From NCBI GenBank assembly GCA_009692185.1, contig SHZT01000001.1, positions 141,247 to 205,246 of the forward strand: 64,000 bases of DNA, read 5' to 3'. Shown piece by piece: positions 1-8,606 of this stretch (position 1 is its first letter; the number at the start of each line of letters is the position of its first letter). A program made the position numbers and the translations under genes. This DNA is from Gemmatimonadota bacterium (lineage in GTDB: Bacteria > Gemmatimonadota > Gemmatimonadetes > Gemmatimonadales > GWC2-71-9). The notes below the pieces were generated by a model. It was not told where the DNA came from, searched no databases, and saw nothing but the letters and a program-made list of their open reading frames with translations.

Positions 1-708
1 CACCAGTCGGCGCCCTCCGGGTTCCCATCCGGGCGAAAGCGCCGTCATCCCCTCGGACGAGACCGGAAGCATGGCCGCCCCGTCCAGGTCAACCCGGTAC
101 GCCCGTCCCCGCTGGATGAACACCAGCCGCGTGGCGGAGACACCCGCCGTCCCGGCCGCCACCCGCACGACCTCGTCGCTCACCCGGTGCACCGCCATGC
201 GGAACGCCGGGTCGGTGACCGTGCCCTGCGGCACCGAGAGCTGCCGACGGATCGTCTCGCCCTTCACGTCGTACACCGTCGCCGCCACGGCGCCGGTCGT
301 GTCGTTGCGCCAGACATTGACCGCGTAGTCGGCGCCGAGGGCGGCATACAGGGGGTAGTTCACGAACAGTTCGAGCGGGGCGGCGGTAACACCAGTGGCA
401 GTGGGACGGGGGCCCGCGGCACCGGGCGACAGCAGGCCGACGCTCAAGGAGTCACCTCCGGGCAACGAGATCAGCTCGAACCGGTCACTGTAGTCGAGGT
501 CCCGCAGCAGGATGGCGCGCGTCGAGTCGAGCAACTCGGTGTGTTTTCCCCCCAGCACAAGGACGCCGGGCCTCAAGCCCGGCGTGTAGGTAATCCCGAT
601 GCGGACGCCACGGTCCGCCGGCACGGTATCCTGGGCTCGGGCGGCCGCCGTAGTAGTGAGAGCCGCGAGGATCGCCAGCGGTGCGGACCGCCACACCCGG
701 GGAATCAT
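1..708 (-). CDS. tolB: TolB-like translocation protein, N-terminal part (runs off the left edge)
   Basis: Only the first 236 codons are inside the window. They encode a signal peptide (Met-Ile-Pro-Arg, a hydrophobic stretch, then Ala-Arg-Ala-Gln), followed by a domain matching the TolB N-terminal fold (start Asp-Thr-Val-Pro, later Arg-Asp-Leu-Asp-Tyr-Ser-Asp-Arg-Phe). The last visible part enters the beta-propeller, with repeated Leu-Val-Phe-Ile and Leu-Ser-Pro-Gly-Trp motifs. TolB is the periplasmic partner of Pal and TolA in the envelope-spanning Tol complex. The ATG overlaps the TGA of tolA by an ATGA junction, so translation is probably coupled. Family assignment rests on gene order plus the N-terminal sequence; the propeller is cut off. 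Confidence 0.82.
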   Translation of the reverse strand, partial: MIPRVWRSAPLAILAALTTTAAARAQDTVPADRGVRIGITYTPGLRPGVLVLGGKHTELLDSTRAILLRDLDYSDRFELISLPGGDSLSVGLLSPGAAGPRPTATGVTAAPLELFVNYPLYAALGADYAVNVWRNDTTGAVAATVYDVKGETIRRQLSVPQGTVTDPAFRMAVHRVSDEVVRVAAGTAGVSATRLVFIQRGRAYRVDLDGAAMLPVSSEGMTALSPGWEPGGRRLV

Positions 709-1415
709 CTCGCGGCCGACGGGTTAAAGAAGAAACTCACCGGGAGCACATCGGCGGGATACCCGTCCGGCAGCTGGCCGAACGCATGCGCCGTGCTGGC
801 GGCTTCCACGGCTCCCTGGGCCTCAAGATCGAACGCGAAATTCCCCGACCGCCGCACGAACTGCAGGCCCGAGACCGATCCATCCCGGTGCACCAGGAAC
901 AGGACCTCCGCCTGCAGGATCACGTTCTCGGTGGGACGCTGCCAGCGCCGATAGACCTGGGCTACGAGGTTTCGGAGATACTCGGGGAACGGAAACTCGA
1001 CCCCGCTCGTCTTCACCGTGGCCACATCGGAGCCGGTGGACGGCTTCTCGCCGGGGGCGGGCGCCACGTTCGGCGTCGTCCGGGGGGCTGGCTCACGCTT
1101 GACGTCGGGCTTGGCTTCCTTGGGTGGCGGGGTCTTGGCGACCGAGGTCTTCTTCGGCTGGACGACCTTCTTCGGAACCGGCACCGGCTGGGCCGCCGGG
1201 CGCTCGACGGCTTCGGGAGCCCGCTTCGCCGCCGGGTCGGGCAAGGGAGCCGCGACCAATTCCACCTTGTAGACCGGCGGCGGCAGTCGTCGCGGAGTGG
1301 CCCCCGGCATCCAGATGGCCGCCCCGGCCAGCACGTGGAGCGCCATGGTGGCGGCCCACGCGAGCGCGTCACCCGTGAGGGAACGCGACGCCGACTGGCG
1401 GCGCGGATGCCTCAC
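705..1415 (-). CDS. tolA: TolA/TonB-type energy transducer
   Basis: A 236-residue inner-membrane protein with one N-terminal membrane segment (about residues 18-36), a Pro/Lys/Ala-rich periplasmic linker (about 40-125) and a C-terminal TonB/TolA domain containing Gly-Ser-Val-Ser-Gly-Leu-Gln and a final Pro-Val-Ser-Phe-Phe-Phe. It couples the proton-driven TolQ/TolR motor to TolB and Pal. The start is a GTG sharing bases with the tolR stop (GTGA). The linker is much shorter than in E. coli TolA (whole protein about 420 residues), which is common outside Gammaproteobacteria. A TonB role cannot be excluded, but the flanking tolB favours TolA. Confidence 0.82.
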   Translation of the reverse strand: MRHPRRQSASRSLTGDALAWAATMALHVLAGAAIWMPGATPRRLPPPVYKVELVAAPLPDPAAKRAPEAVERPAAQPVPVPKKVVQPKKTSVAKTPPPKEAKPDVKREPAPRTTPNVAPAPGEKPSTGSDVATVKTSGVEFPFPEYLRNLVAQVYRRWQRPTENVILQAEVLFLVHRDGSVSGLQFVRRSGNFAFDLEAQGAVEAASTAHAFGQLPDGYPADVLPVSFFFNPSAAR

Positions 1416-1831
1416 TGCTGGATCTCCTCCTCTTCCGCGACAAGGCCGATATCGTTGACCCCCGCCGCGCGCATCGTCGCGAGGACGCGCACGACCTTGC
1501 CGTAATCCACCCGCCGGTCGGCGCGGAGATACACACCGCGCGCGCCGCGCGAGGTGGCCAGGGCGGGAAACGCAGCCCGGAAATCGTCGAACGTGAGCGG
1601 GGCTTCGTCCACGAAAATCCGGCCGGCCTGGTCAATCGAGACCACCAACCCTTCCTTGGGCTGGATCGGCCTGGCCTCGCCACGGGGCAACTGCACGTCC
1701 ACCCCGCCCTGCATGATCGGCGCGGTGATCATGAAGACGATCAACAGCACGAACGCCACGTCCACGAGCGCGGTCACGTTGATGTCCGCGTTCGGCAACA
1801 ACCGGCGCCCGCTCCTCAAGCCGCCGAGCAT
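1412..1831 (-). CDS. tolR: TolR/ExbD biopolymer transport protein
   Basis: A 139-residue protein with a short cytoplasmic N-terminus, one membrane helix carrying the proton-path aspartate (Val-Thr-Ala-Leu-Val-Asp-Val-Ala-Phe-Val-Leu-Leu-Ile) and a periplasmic ExbD domain (Gly-Val-Tyr-Leu-Arg-Ala-Asp-Arg-Arg-Val-Asp-Tyr). With TolQ it forms the proton-driven motor of the Tol system. The ATG used here gives the family length and lies two bases after the tolQ stop; a longer in-frame extension reads into tolQ and is not needed. Confidence 0.92.
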   Translation of the reverse strand: MLGGLRSGRRLLPNADINVTALVDVAFVLLIVFMITAPIMQGGVDVQLPRGEARPIQPKEGLVVSIDQAGRIFVDEAPLTFDDFRAAFPALATSRGARGVYLRADRRVDYGKVVRVLATMRAAGVNDIGLVAEEEEIQQ

Positions 1832-1833
1832 GC

Positions 1834-2577
1834 CTAGAGCCGCCCCTCCCGGGCCATGGTGCCGATGATCTCGTAGGCGAACCCCTCGAGTTCTCCTTCG
1901 TACACCCCGAGCCGGCTCACGAATATGTTGTAGGCGATTACCGCCGGAATTGCGACCGCGAGCCCCGCAACGGTCGTGACCAGCGCCTCGGCTACGCCCG
2001 GCGCTACCGCTCCGATGTTGCCGGACCCGTGCGTGGCAATACCGATGAACGCATCCATGACCCCGAGCACCGTCCCGAGCAGCCCGAGCAGCGGACTTAT
2101 CGATCCGATGGTCGCCAGCCACGGTATGAGCCGGGCGATCAGGTCGCGTTCCGCCGCGATCTCCTTGGCAAAGACCATGCGGAGTACTTCCACCTGGGTG
2201 GCGGTCAGGGCGGTCGTCGGCCGGGCGAGCGCCCCGCTGGGACGCTCGCCGCCGCCGCCCGCCGTCGGAAGGCCGGTGCGATTCAAGTCAGAGAAGAAAT
2301 TCACGCCCTCGCGGAGGAGCCGGGCATAGGGAGAACCCGGGAGCTTCATGGCGGCGTGGTAGGCCTCCTGCAGGGTCCCGGTGCGCTCGAGCTCGGCGAA
2401 CAGGCGGTCCCCCTGGCGCCGCACCCGGCGGAATTGCCACCACTTCAGCACGATCAGGAACCAGCTGAAGACGGAGAAGACCCCGATAACGACGAGGACA
2501 ACCTTGGTGGCGGTGCTGGACGTGGCGACCAGCTCCCAGGGAGTGGTCGGAATCGCCTTTCCCACCTGGAGGAGCAT
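1834..2577 (-). CDS. tolQ: TolQ/ExbB proton channel protein
   Basis: A 247-residue MotA/TolQ/ExbB family protein with three predicted membrane helices: one near residues 19-41 and two in the C-terminal half around the Gly-Leu-Leu-Gly-Thr-Val-Leu-Gly-Val signature and the Ala-Glu-Ala-Leu-Val-Thr-Thr-Val-Ala-Gly-Leu segment. It forms the channel of the Tol motor with TolR. The chosen ATG overlaps the upstream epimerase stop by one base (TGATG). Codons further upstream are in frame but fall inside the epimerase gene. A proline/glycine-rich loop after residue 110 (four consecutive glycines) is a mild oddity. Confidence 0.92.
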   Translation of the reverse strand: MLLQVGKAIPTTPWELVATSSTATKVVLVVIGVFSVFSWFLIVLKWWQFRRVRRQGDRLFAELERTGTLQEAYHAAMKLPGSPYARLLREGVNFFSDLNRTGLPTAGGGGERPSGALARPTTALTATQVEVLRMVFAKEIAAERDLIARLIPWLATIGSISPLLGLLGTVLGVMDAFIGIATHGSGNIGAVAPGVAEALVTTVAGLAVAIPAVIAYNIFVSRLGVYEGELEGFAYEIIGTMAREGRL

Positions 2578-3527
2578 CACGCGGCCGCCTGCGAGGACAT
2601 CCAGTCGTAGGTACGGCGGAGGCCCTCGGCCAGGCTCACCTCGGGCACCCATCCCCATACGCGCGAGGCGCGCGCCGGGTCTACCGCGCTCCGGCGCAGT
2701 TCGCCGGCACGAGCCGGCGCATGACGCACCGGCGCGCGCTTGCCCGTCGCATCCAGCAGGGTGGCAACCAATCGATTCACGCTGATCTCCTGTCCGGTTC
2801 CGATGTTCACGGCTACATCGTCGAGGAATCGCAACGGTGGTACGGGTTGGGTGGACGCGAGCAGGTTCGCTCGGGCCACGTCGCCGGCATAGACGTAGTC
2901 CCGCGTTTGCTCTCCATCGCCATACACGGTGAGCCCTTCCCCGTTCCGCACCCGGCTGCTGAATATGGCCACCACGCCGGCTTCGCCGTGCGGATTCTGC
3001 CGCGGCCCGTAGACGTTGGCATAGCGGAGGTTCACCACTTCCAGCCCGTACAGCTGGGCGTAAGCGGTGAGGTAGTACTCCGACGCGAGCTTCGAGACGC
3101 CGTACGGAGAGACCGGCAATTTCGGGGCTTCCTCCGGGTGCGGCAGGCGATCGGATTCGCCGTACACGACGCCGCCGGACGAGGCGAAGACCACGCGCCG
3201 CACGCCACCCGCCCGGGCGCCCTCGAGCAGGTTGAGCAGGCCGTCCAGGTTGATGCGCGCGTCCCGTCGCGGGTCGGCCACCGACACGCGCACGTCCATT
3301 TGGGCCGCGTGATGATTGAGAATGTCGAAGCCCGAAGCGGCAACGCTGCGTGCTTCATCAGAGCAAATGTCGCACCGGACGAACCGCACGCCCTTCGGCA
3401 TGTTCTCGATCCGCCCCGACGACAGGTCGTCAATCACGGTCACGTCGAACCCGAACTCGACGTAGCGCTCCGCGATGTGGGACCCGATGAACCCCGCGCC
3501 GCCGGTCAGCAAGACGCGGCGCGTCAT
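2577..3527 (-). CDS. NAD-dependent epimerase/dehydratase, UDP-glucose 4-epimerase-like
   Basis: A 316-residue extended short-chain dehydrogenase with an N-terminal Gly-Gly-Ala-Gly-Phe-Ile-Gly-Ser NAD-binding loop and the catalytic Ser-Ser-Gly / Tyr-Gly-Val-Ser-Lys pair. The segment Arg-Tyr-Ala-Asn-Val-Tyr-Gly-Pro-Arg-Gln is typical of GalE/WbpP-like sugar-nucleotide epimerases. The substrate cannot be told from sequence; UDP-glucose or UDP-GlcNAc are likely. It sits between hemA and tolQ with overlapping codons on both sides (ATGA with hemA, TGATG with tolQ), so it is probably cotranscribed with the envelope genes. Confidence 0.85.
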   Translation of the reverse strand: MTRRVLLTGGAGFIGSHIAERYVEFGFDVTVIDDLSSGRIENMPKGVRFVRCDICSDEARSVAASGFDILNHHAAQMDVRVSVADPRRDARINLDGLLNLLEGARAGGVRRVVFASSGGVVYGESDRLPHPEEAPKLPVSPYGVSKLASEYYLTAYAQLYGLEVVNLRYANVYGPRQNPHGEAGVVAIFSSRVRNGEGLTVYGDGEQTRDYVYAGDVARANLLASTQPVPPLRFLDDVAVNIGTGQEISVNRLVATLLDATGKRAPVRHAPARAGELRRSAVDPARASRVWGWVPEVSLAEGLRRTYDWMSSQAAA

Positions 3528-4837
3528 TCGTCGTGCTTCTCCGGTTCGGAGGGCGCCGGTTCACCGCCCAGCTCGAACAGGTAGCGGATCGTCTCCGCTA
3601 GCTGGGCGGGGTGGCCGTTGCCGGCGGCGGCCCGCAAGCGCGTGGAGGGACCGTGCAGGAACTTGTTCATGAGCGCCTTGGTGAGGTGTTCCACCCGCTC
3701 GCGGTCGGCGGCGGGCAGGTGGTCCAGCTTTCGCAGGGCCCGCGCCAGTTCCGCCGTTCGCAGTTCTTCCATGCGGTCCCGCAGGGCGCGCACGGAATCC
3801 ACCACGCCACGGCCGGCGTACCACTCCCAGAAGAAGTCCACTTCCTCGTCCACGATCCGCTCGGCCGCGGGGAGGGCACGCTTGCGTTCGCCGATGGTCT
3901 GCGCGGCGACCTCCTGGAGATCGTCGATGTCGTACAGAAAAACGTTGTCCAGCTTCCCGACCTCGGGGTCTACGTCGCGCGGAACGGCAATATCCAGGAT
4001 GCAAAGGGGCCGCCCGTTGCCACGCGCGCGGATCGCGGCGCCGACCCGCTCGACCGTGACAATGGCATGCGGTGCCGCCGTCGAGCAGATGACCAGGTCC
4101 ATGTCCTTGAAGAGGGGCCACGCGTGATCGAGCTCCACGGCCTGGCCGCCCAGCCGCGAGGTGATCTGCAGGGCGCGATCCATGTTCCGGTGGGCCGCGA
4201 CCGTCGGCAGGACGCCCTCTCCTACCAGGAGGGTGATCGCGAGCTCGGACATGTCGCCGGTGCCGAGCACGAGCCCGCGTTTGCCCGCCAGGGCGCTGAA
4301 GATCTTCTTGGCGAGGTCAACGCACGCCGAGGGCACGGATGCCGAGCCCGTGCCGAGCGTGGTTTCCGACCGCACCCGGCCGCCCGCCGTCAGCGCCGAC
4401 TGGAACAACCGGTGCAGGATCGGGCCGGAGAATGGCTTGGCCATGTCCCAGGCATCACGGACCTGGCCCTGGATCTGCGATTCCCCCACCACCAGGGAAT
4501 CAAGACCGGCCGCAACGCGAATCAGGTGCCGCGCGGCGTCGCGATCCCGCAATACATACGCATACGAATCGACCGGCTGGCCCGTCCGCGCGGCTGCCCG
4601 GCTCCAGACCTCGTCCAGGATCGGCGACCCGGGATCCGCGAGATAGAACTCGGTGCGGTTGCAGGTCGTCAGCAGGGCGACGCCGGAACCACCACCGGCC
4701 GCGGCGAGGTCGGCCACCACCTGGGGAACGTCGCGTTCGGGCCATGCCAGGCGCTCCCGCACCTCGATCGGCGCGGTGCGATAGCTCAGCCCGATGACCA
4801 TCAGGCCCGGTGTCGTTCCGTCGGCGTGGCTGGCCAT
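3524..4837 (-). CDS. hemA: Glutamyl-tRNA reductase
   Basis: A 437-residue protein that reduces glutamyl-tRNA(Glu) to glutamate-1-semialdehyde, the first step of the C5 tetrapyrrole pathway. The catalytic cysteine is in Thr-Thr-Cys-Asn-Arg-Thr-Glu (Cys59). The Gly-Glu-Ser-Gln-Ile-Gln-Gly-Gln-Val motif, the NADPH-binding Gly-Thr-Gly-Asp-Met-Ser and the C-terminal dimerisation helix region are all present. The ATG at 4837 lies two bases after the TAG of the preceding membrane gene and gives a normal length; the open frame extends far upstream, but through that gene. The next ATG, giving Met-Val-Ile-Gly-Leu-Ser, is an alternative start. Confidence 0.95.
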   Translation of the reverse strand: MASHADGTTPGLMVIGLSYRTAPIEVRERLAWPERDVPQVVADLAAAGGGSGVALLTTCNRTEFYLADPGSPILDEVWSRAAARTGQPVDSYAYVLRDRDAARHLIRVAAGLDSLVVGESQIQGQVRDAWDMAKPFSGPILHRLFQSALTAGGRVRSETTLGTGSASVPSACVDLAKKIFSALAGKRGLVLGTGDMSELAITLLVGEGVLPTVAAHRNMDRALQITSRLGGQAVELDHAWPLFKDMDLVICSTAAPHAIVTVERVGAAIRARGNGRPLCILDIAVPRDVDPEVGKLDNVFLYDIDDLQEVAAQTIGERKRALPAAERIVDEEVDFFWEWYAGRGVVDSVRALRDRMEELRTAELARALRKLDHLPAADRERVEHLTKALMNKFLHGPSTRLRAAAGNGHPAQLAETIRYLFELGGEPAPSEPEKHDE

Positions 4838-4839
4838 GG

Positions 4840-5658
4840 CTACAGGAACCGGCCGCCGGCGCCCGCGACGAAAAGCACCAGGTAGGTCGTCGCCACCGCG
4901 AAGAACCCGAGGACCGATGCCAGCGCCGCGCGGCGACCTTTCAGGAAGCCCCGAAACCGGAGTGCCGCGATCGTGCCGAGGATCATCCAGGACAACAGGC
5001 CCCAGACGAGATGCGCCGAACGCGCTCCCCCGGTGGAGGCGGCCTGCCCGAGGTACCCCGCGGCGAGAACGATGCCAATGGTGAGTACTGGAAAGCCCAC
5101 GACCAGCGCCAGGTGATTCAGCCGGTCCAGTTGCTCGAGTGGCGGGAGGAACTGGAACAGCACGCCAAACTGCCGCCGCTTGAGCACCCGGTGCTGGACC
5201 AGGTACAGGGCGGCGGCGGCGAATGACAGGGCCATCAGGGCGACGCCGAGCAGGCTCGAGCCGGCGTGAATGACAAACCACGCGCCGTCTTCCCGGGGGG
5301 ACAGGGGCGCGGGCCCGAACCCGCTCGCCAGGGCCGCGGCCATGACCCCAACGACCAAGGGCCCCGCTACCAGGGCGATGGCGTTCTCGCGCGTGAGCCA
5401 CTGGATGCCGAGCGCCAGCAGGCCCAGCAGGAACGCCAGCGAAGAGAGAGACGGGGCCACGCCGGCCAACGGAAGCGAACCAGACGCCCGGACGTAGGCC
5501 ATGAGCCCGGCGAAGTGGGCGACAACGGCGACGCCCGTCAGGACGAGGGGAACCGAGCCGGGTGCGGGAGCTTCGCGGAGCTTGAGAAAGGGAACGGCGA
5601 CGACGGCAACCGTGAGACCGTAGCAGGCCAGCGCAACAAAATGGAGTTGTGTGAACAC
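4840..5658 (-). CDS. CcsA/HemX-like multi-pass membrane protein
   Basis: A 272-residue integral membrane protein with about eight hydrophobic segments and histidines in or near helices (Ala-His-Phe-Ala-Gly, Phe-Val-Ile-His-Ala-Gly-Ser, Ser-Ala-His-Leu-Val-Trp). This is the layout of the CcsA/CcmC/HemX family. The full Trp-rich heme-handling (WWD) motif of true cytochrome c assembly CcsA is not evident, so a HemX role is more likely, as a membrane partner regulating HemA. That fits its position directly upstream of hemA, separated by two bases. A role in c-type cytochrome assembly remains possible. Confidence 0.78.
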   Translation of the reverse strand: MFTQLHFVALACYGLTVAVVAVPFLKLREAPAPGSVPLVLTGVAVVAHFAGLMAYVRASGSLPLAGVAPSLSSLAFLLGLLALGIQWLTRENAIALVAGPLVVGVMAAALASGFGPAPLSPREDGAWFVIHAGSSLLGVALMALSFAAAALYLVQHRVLKRRQFGVLFQFLPPLEQLDRLNHLALVVGFPVLTIGIVLAAGYLGQAASTGGARSAHLVWGLLSWMILGTIAALRFRGFLKGRRAALASVLGFFAVATTYLVLFVAGAGGRFL

Positions 5659-5680
5659 ACGGCCCAGCCCGCGAGGGGCT

Positions 5681-6916
5681 TTACGACGGCATCTTGCGAA
5701 TGAGTCGCACGGGTGCGCCCGGCCGGAGCCCCAGGTCGCCGACCTTGGTCACGACGCCCGACGCGGATCGCTGCCGCACGTGTACGATCTGCAGGATGCC
5801 AACCTGCTGGAGCGGCGTTTCCGCGGATGCCCCGGGCGGATTCGGCTTCAGCACCTCGAACACGTCGCCGAGGCTGACGCCGTCGTTCCGGCCCTTGTCG
5901 ATGAACAGGACGGCCTGGTCCGCCGGCAGCTGGTGCGAATCGCGCCCGACGATCACCGCGCCCATCAACCCATTCTCGATGGGCGAGGGCCCGGCGGACC
6001 CCTGGGTGCGGAACGGTTCGAGCGGCATGGCGACCTGGTCCGTCGCCACGCGGGACCACTGCGAGAGGATGTCCGCCACGACGCGTCGCCCCACCACTTC
6101 CCGCACCCGGACCATGCCGGTAGGGATGACCCCCCGCCCCCATCGGGGCACTTCCCGGCCCAGTGTCGCGACCAGGAGTGAGTCACCGATGTGATAGGAC
6201 GAGCCTTCCGGCGCCTTGAGTTCAATCGACTCGAAGATCCGCGCCGACGTGATACTGGTCAGGCTTCCCATGGTTGCCTTGCCCGAGGCGCCAATGACCT
6301 CGGCCCAAGGCAGCTGGTCTTCCTCGGTAAGGAACCCCGAGCCGTAAAACTGGCCTGGAAGCACGCCGCGGGGCCTGGTGGACGCGCTACCGGTAAAGCC
6401 GGATGCGCGTCGCGAAGCGGCCCGACTCGTGAAGACCGTCGGAGTGCCTTCGCCCGGAGGGGGCGGCGGCGGCAATTCGGAAGCCGCAACCGACGGACGC
6501 TCGACTGCCGGAGCAGAATCAGGAGTGGCAGGCGGCGGGCCGGCCATTGGCTGGGCGACGACGGTGTCGCCTGGCGCAGGCGGCTGCACCGTAACGCGTT
6601 CGGCGGAGCCCGTATCGCCGGGCTGAGCCGCTACCGGCTCCACCTGCGCGGCGATTTCCACGCCGGCGCCAAGCTGGAGCTCCTCACCGGGATAGATCCA
6701 GTGAGGGTCCTCGACCACCATGGTGTTGAGACGGTAAATCGCCGGCCACATGAGCGGATCGCCCAGGTAGCGCTCGGCAAGTGTCCAGAGAGTCTCACCC
6801 GTTTGGACGACGTGTGTCCGTCCCTGCGGATCCTGAGCCTCGGCCCGGCCCACAACGAGGGCCAGACCGAGCGCCGCAAAGGTCAGGTTAGAACGGCAGG
6901 TCATCATCCTCCTCAT
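5681..6916 (-). CDS. LysM-domain secreted protein
   Basis: A 411-residue exported protein: signal peptide (about residues 1-27, ending Ala-Glu-Ala-Gln), one LysM peptidoglycan-binding domain at about 34-83 (Thr-His-Val-Val-Gln-Thr-Gly-Glu-Thr-Leu-Trp), then a Pro/Ala-rich linker and a C-terminal domain of unknown fold (about 190-411). The ATG at 6916 has a GAGG ribosome-binding sequence six bases upstream and lies inside the last codons of ssb; alternative ATGs at 6907 and 6904 would shorten the signal peptide. The open frame upstream is ssb out of frame. It probably anchors or patrols the cell wall; its enzymatic activity, if any, is unknown. Confidence 0.8.
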   Translation of the reverse strand: MRRMMTCRSNLTFAALGLALVVGRAEAQDPQGRTHVVQTGETLWTLAERYLGDPLMWPAIYRLNTMVVEDPHWIYPGEELQLGAGVEIAAQVEPVAAQPGDTGSAERVTVQPPAPGDTVVAQPMAGPPPATPDSAPAVERPSVAASELPPPPPPGEGTPTVFTSRAASRRASGFTGSASTRPRGVLPGQFYGSGFLTEEDQLPWAEVIGASGKATMGSLTSITSARIFESIELKAPEGSSYHIGDSLLVATLGREVPRWGRGVIPTGMVRVREVVGRRVVADILSQWSRVATDQVAMPLEPFRTQGSAGPSPIENGLMGAVIVGRDSHQLPADQAVLFIDKGRNDGVSLGDVFEVLKPNPPGASAETPLQQVGILQIVHVRQRSASGVVTKVGDLGLRPGAPVRLIRKMPS

Positions 6917-7373
6917 CGAGCGCCTCGGGAAAGTCGTCGAATGACTCGGACTTTGCTTCGGCGACGGCCGGCTGAACCGCGCGCCCCCCACCCCGCGGGG
7001 ACTCCGCGCCGTTATCCGCCCCACCCTTGCCTCCGAGCATCAGCACCTCGTCGGCATTGATCTCGGTGCTGTACCGCGTCTTTCCCTCTTTGTCTTCCCA
7101 TGTCCGGTACTCGATTCGCCCGCTCACGTACACGCGATCGCCCTTCTTCATGTACTTCTCGGCGATGTCCGCGAGACCCGTGCCCTTCTTGTTATTCCAC
7201 AGCACCACGCGGTGCCATTCGGTCTTTTCTTGGCGTTCGCCGGCCTGGTTGTTCCACTGCCGGCTGGTGGCCACTGACAGTGTCGCTACCCGCGCCCCAT
7301 TTGCTGTGCTCCGGACCTCCGGGTCTGTCCCCAAATTTCCGATCAACATGACCTTGTTCAGACTGCGGCTCAC
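6888..7373 (-). CDS. ssb: Single-stranded DNA-binding protein
   Basis: A 161-residue SSB with an N-terminal OB fold (Asn-Lys-Val-Met-Leu-Ile-Gly-Asn-Leu-Gly, Trp-His-Arg-Val-Val-Leu-Trp) to about residue 110, a disordered Gly/Ala/Ser-rich linker and the acidic C-terminal tip Asp-Asp-Asp-Leu-Pro-Phe that recruits replication and repair partners. It coats single-stranded DNA in replication, recombination and repair. It is the first gene behind a near-consensus promoter and its end overlaps the LysM gene by 29 bases. Confidence 0.97.
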   Translation of the reverse strand: MSRSLNKVMLIGNLGTDPEVRSTANGARVATLSVATSRQWNNQAGERQEKTEWHRVVLWNNKKGTGLADIAEKYMKKGDRVYVSGRIEYRTWEDKEGKTRYSTEINADEVLMLGGKGGADNGAESPRGGGRAVQPAVAEAKSESFDDFPEALDEEDDDLPF

Positions 7374-7414
7374 AAAGACCTCCGAAGACCTGGTGTGGGA
7401 CCCGGACGGCGGAA

Positions 7415-7443
7415 ACTATAGGGGCTTTAAGTCCTTTTGTCAA
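7415..7443 (-). promoter_or_regulatory. Sigma70-type promoter of the ssb operon
   Basis: On the minus strand TTGACA (7443-7438) is followed after exactly 17 bases by TATAGT (7420-7415). The predicted transcript would begin near 7408, about 35 bases before the ssb start codon. It is the best match to the primary-sigma consensus in the window and could drive ssb through the downstream chain of closely spaced genes toward tolB. Confidence 0.8.
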
Positions 7444-7468
7444 CCAAAGATACGCGATTAGGACCGTA

Positions 7469-7927
7469 TTATTTCGGACCTTTTTGGGGCCCAATTCGGC
7501 GGGTCATTATGACCGCATCCTCAGGTGGCCGGTCGTAGTACCGGGCCCGCCTTCCCTGCTCCTCAAACCCGAACTTTCGGTAGAAGGCCTGGGCCTCCTC
7601 GTTCGCGGCCCGGACCTCCAGGTAGACAATCCGGCCCCCGACGGCATAGAACCCCGCGAGCGCGGCCTCGAGAATGCTCCCGGCTACTCCCCGCCGCCGA
7701 TGGTCGGCGTGGACGGCGAGGTTCAGGACCTCCGCCTCGTCAGCAGCCACCCGTCCAAAGAGATAGGCGATCACGTGCCCCCGGAACTCGACCACCCAGG
7801 ACGTGTCGTTGAAGAGGTTGACGAAGAACGACTGCGGCCAGGGGTCGGAAAAAGAAACCCCTTCGATCTCCAGGATATCCTGGAGATCCACCTCAGCCGC
7901 CCGTCGCACCCGGAAGGGCACGTCCAT
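7469..7927 (-). CDS. rimI: Ribosomal-protein-alanine N-acetyltransferase (GNAT family)
   Basis: A 152-residue GNAT acetyltransferase with the acetyl-CoA pyrophosphate loop (His-Arg-Arg-Arg-Gly-Val-Ala-Gly), the Leu-Asn-Leu-Ala-Val beta-strand before it and the C-terminal Ala-Phe-Tyr-Arg-Lys-Phe-Gly-Phe motif of RimI. RimI acetylates the N-terminus of ribosomal protein S18. It is the last gene of tsaE-tsaB-rimI, a common neighbourhood. The ATG chosen lies inside the end of tsaB (35-base overlap). Confidence 0.88.
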   Translation of the reverse strand: MDVPFRVRRAAEVDLQDILEIEGVSFSDPWPQSFFVNLFNDTSWVVEFRGHVIAYLFGRVAADEAEVLNLAVHADHRRRGVAGSILEAALAGFYAVGGRIVYLEVRAANEEAQAFYRKFGFEEQGRRARYYDRPPEDAVIMTRRIGPQKGPK

Positions 7928-8606
7928 GCGTTCGCTCCCATCGCGCCTGGGCCTCGGCGGGCCGGCCGTACGAGGGTTCCCACGTCGCCCGGTCGGCGAC
8001 GCGCGTGGCCACACCAGCCTCGATCAGCTCGATCAGCATGCTCGCCCTGGGCGCGCCGGCCGGAGGCTCGACGTGGGACCGGCCCGTCCACCGCAGGATC
8101 TCCGATGCATGCGCCCGGGTGCCGTCCCCGATCGCGAGGCGTGCCACGACGCCGTCCGATGCCAGCTGGGCCACCGTGGTCAATGTGGGCGGCACAACGA
8201 CTCGCACGCCATTCGTGAAATCACACACCGCGGCGTACACCTCGCCGCGCAGGGCATCGTACAGCGCCGCGACCGGCCCCGGCGCCACGTGGGAGCCGAG
8301 CAGCGCGGTAGCGATCAGGGAAGGCGCGGTGAACAGCGCGACATCCGGCCGCTGGCGCAGGATTCCCAGCGCGGTCGCGAAGGCGATCCGCAAACCGGTA
8401 AAACTGCCGGGGCCGTCGGCCACGATCATCCCGGAAATGTCTCTCCACGATGCGCCCGCGAGGTGGAGCGTTTCCTCTATGGCGGGAACGAAATCGGCCG
8501 CGTGCCGGCGCTTGCCGATGATCACTTCCGCCGCGGGAGACCCGGGGGTTCCCACCGCCACGCTACCGACGTCGGTGGCGGCATCCAGTGCAACGAACAG
8601 CGTCAC
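7893..8606 (-). CDS. tsaB: tRNA t6A threonylcarbamoyl-transfer complex subunit TsaB
   Basis: A 237-residue ASKHA-fold protein (Val-Ala-Leu-Asp-Ala-Ala-Thr at the start; Gly-Pro-Gly-Ser-Phe-Thr-Gly-Leu-Arg about residue 70, diagnostic for TsaB/TsaD). It scaffolds TsaD and TsaE in the synthesis of N6-threonylcarbamoyladenosine at A37 of ANN-decoding tRNAs. The start is GTG, sharing a GTGA junction with the tsaE stop; upstream codons in this frame belong to tsaE. tsaD is not in the window. Confidence 0.92.
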   Translation of the reverse strand: MTLFVALDAATDVGSVAVGTPGSPAAEVIIGKRRHAADFVPAIEETLHLAGASWRDISGMIVADGPGSFTGLRIAFATALGILRQRPDVALFTAPSLIATALLGSHVAPGPVAALYDALRGEVYAAVCDFTNGVRVVVPPTLTTVAQLASDGVVARLAIGDGTRAHASEILRWTGRSHVEPPAGAPRASMLIELIEAGVATRVADRATWEPSYGRPAEAQARWERTHGRALPGATGG

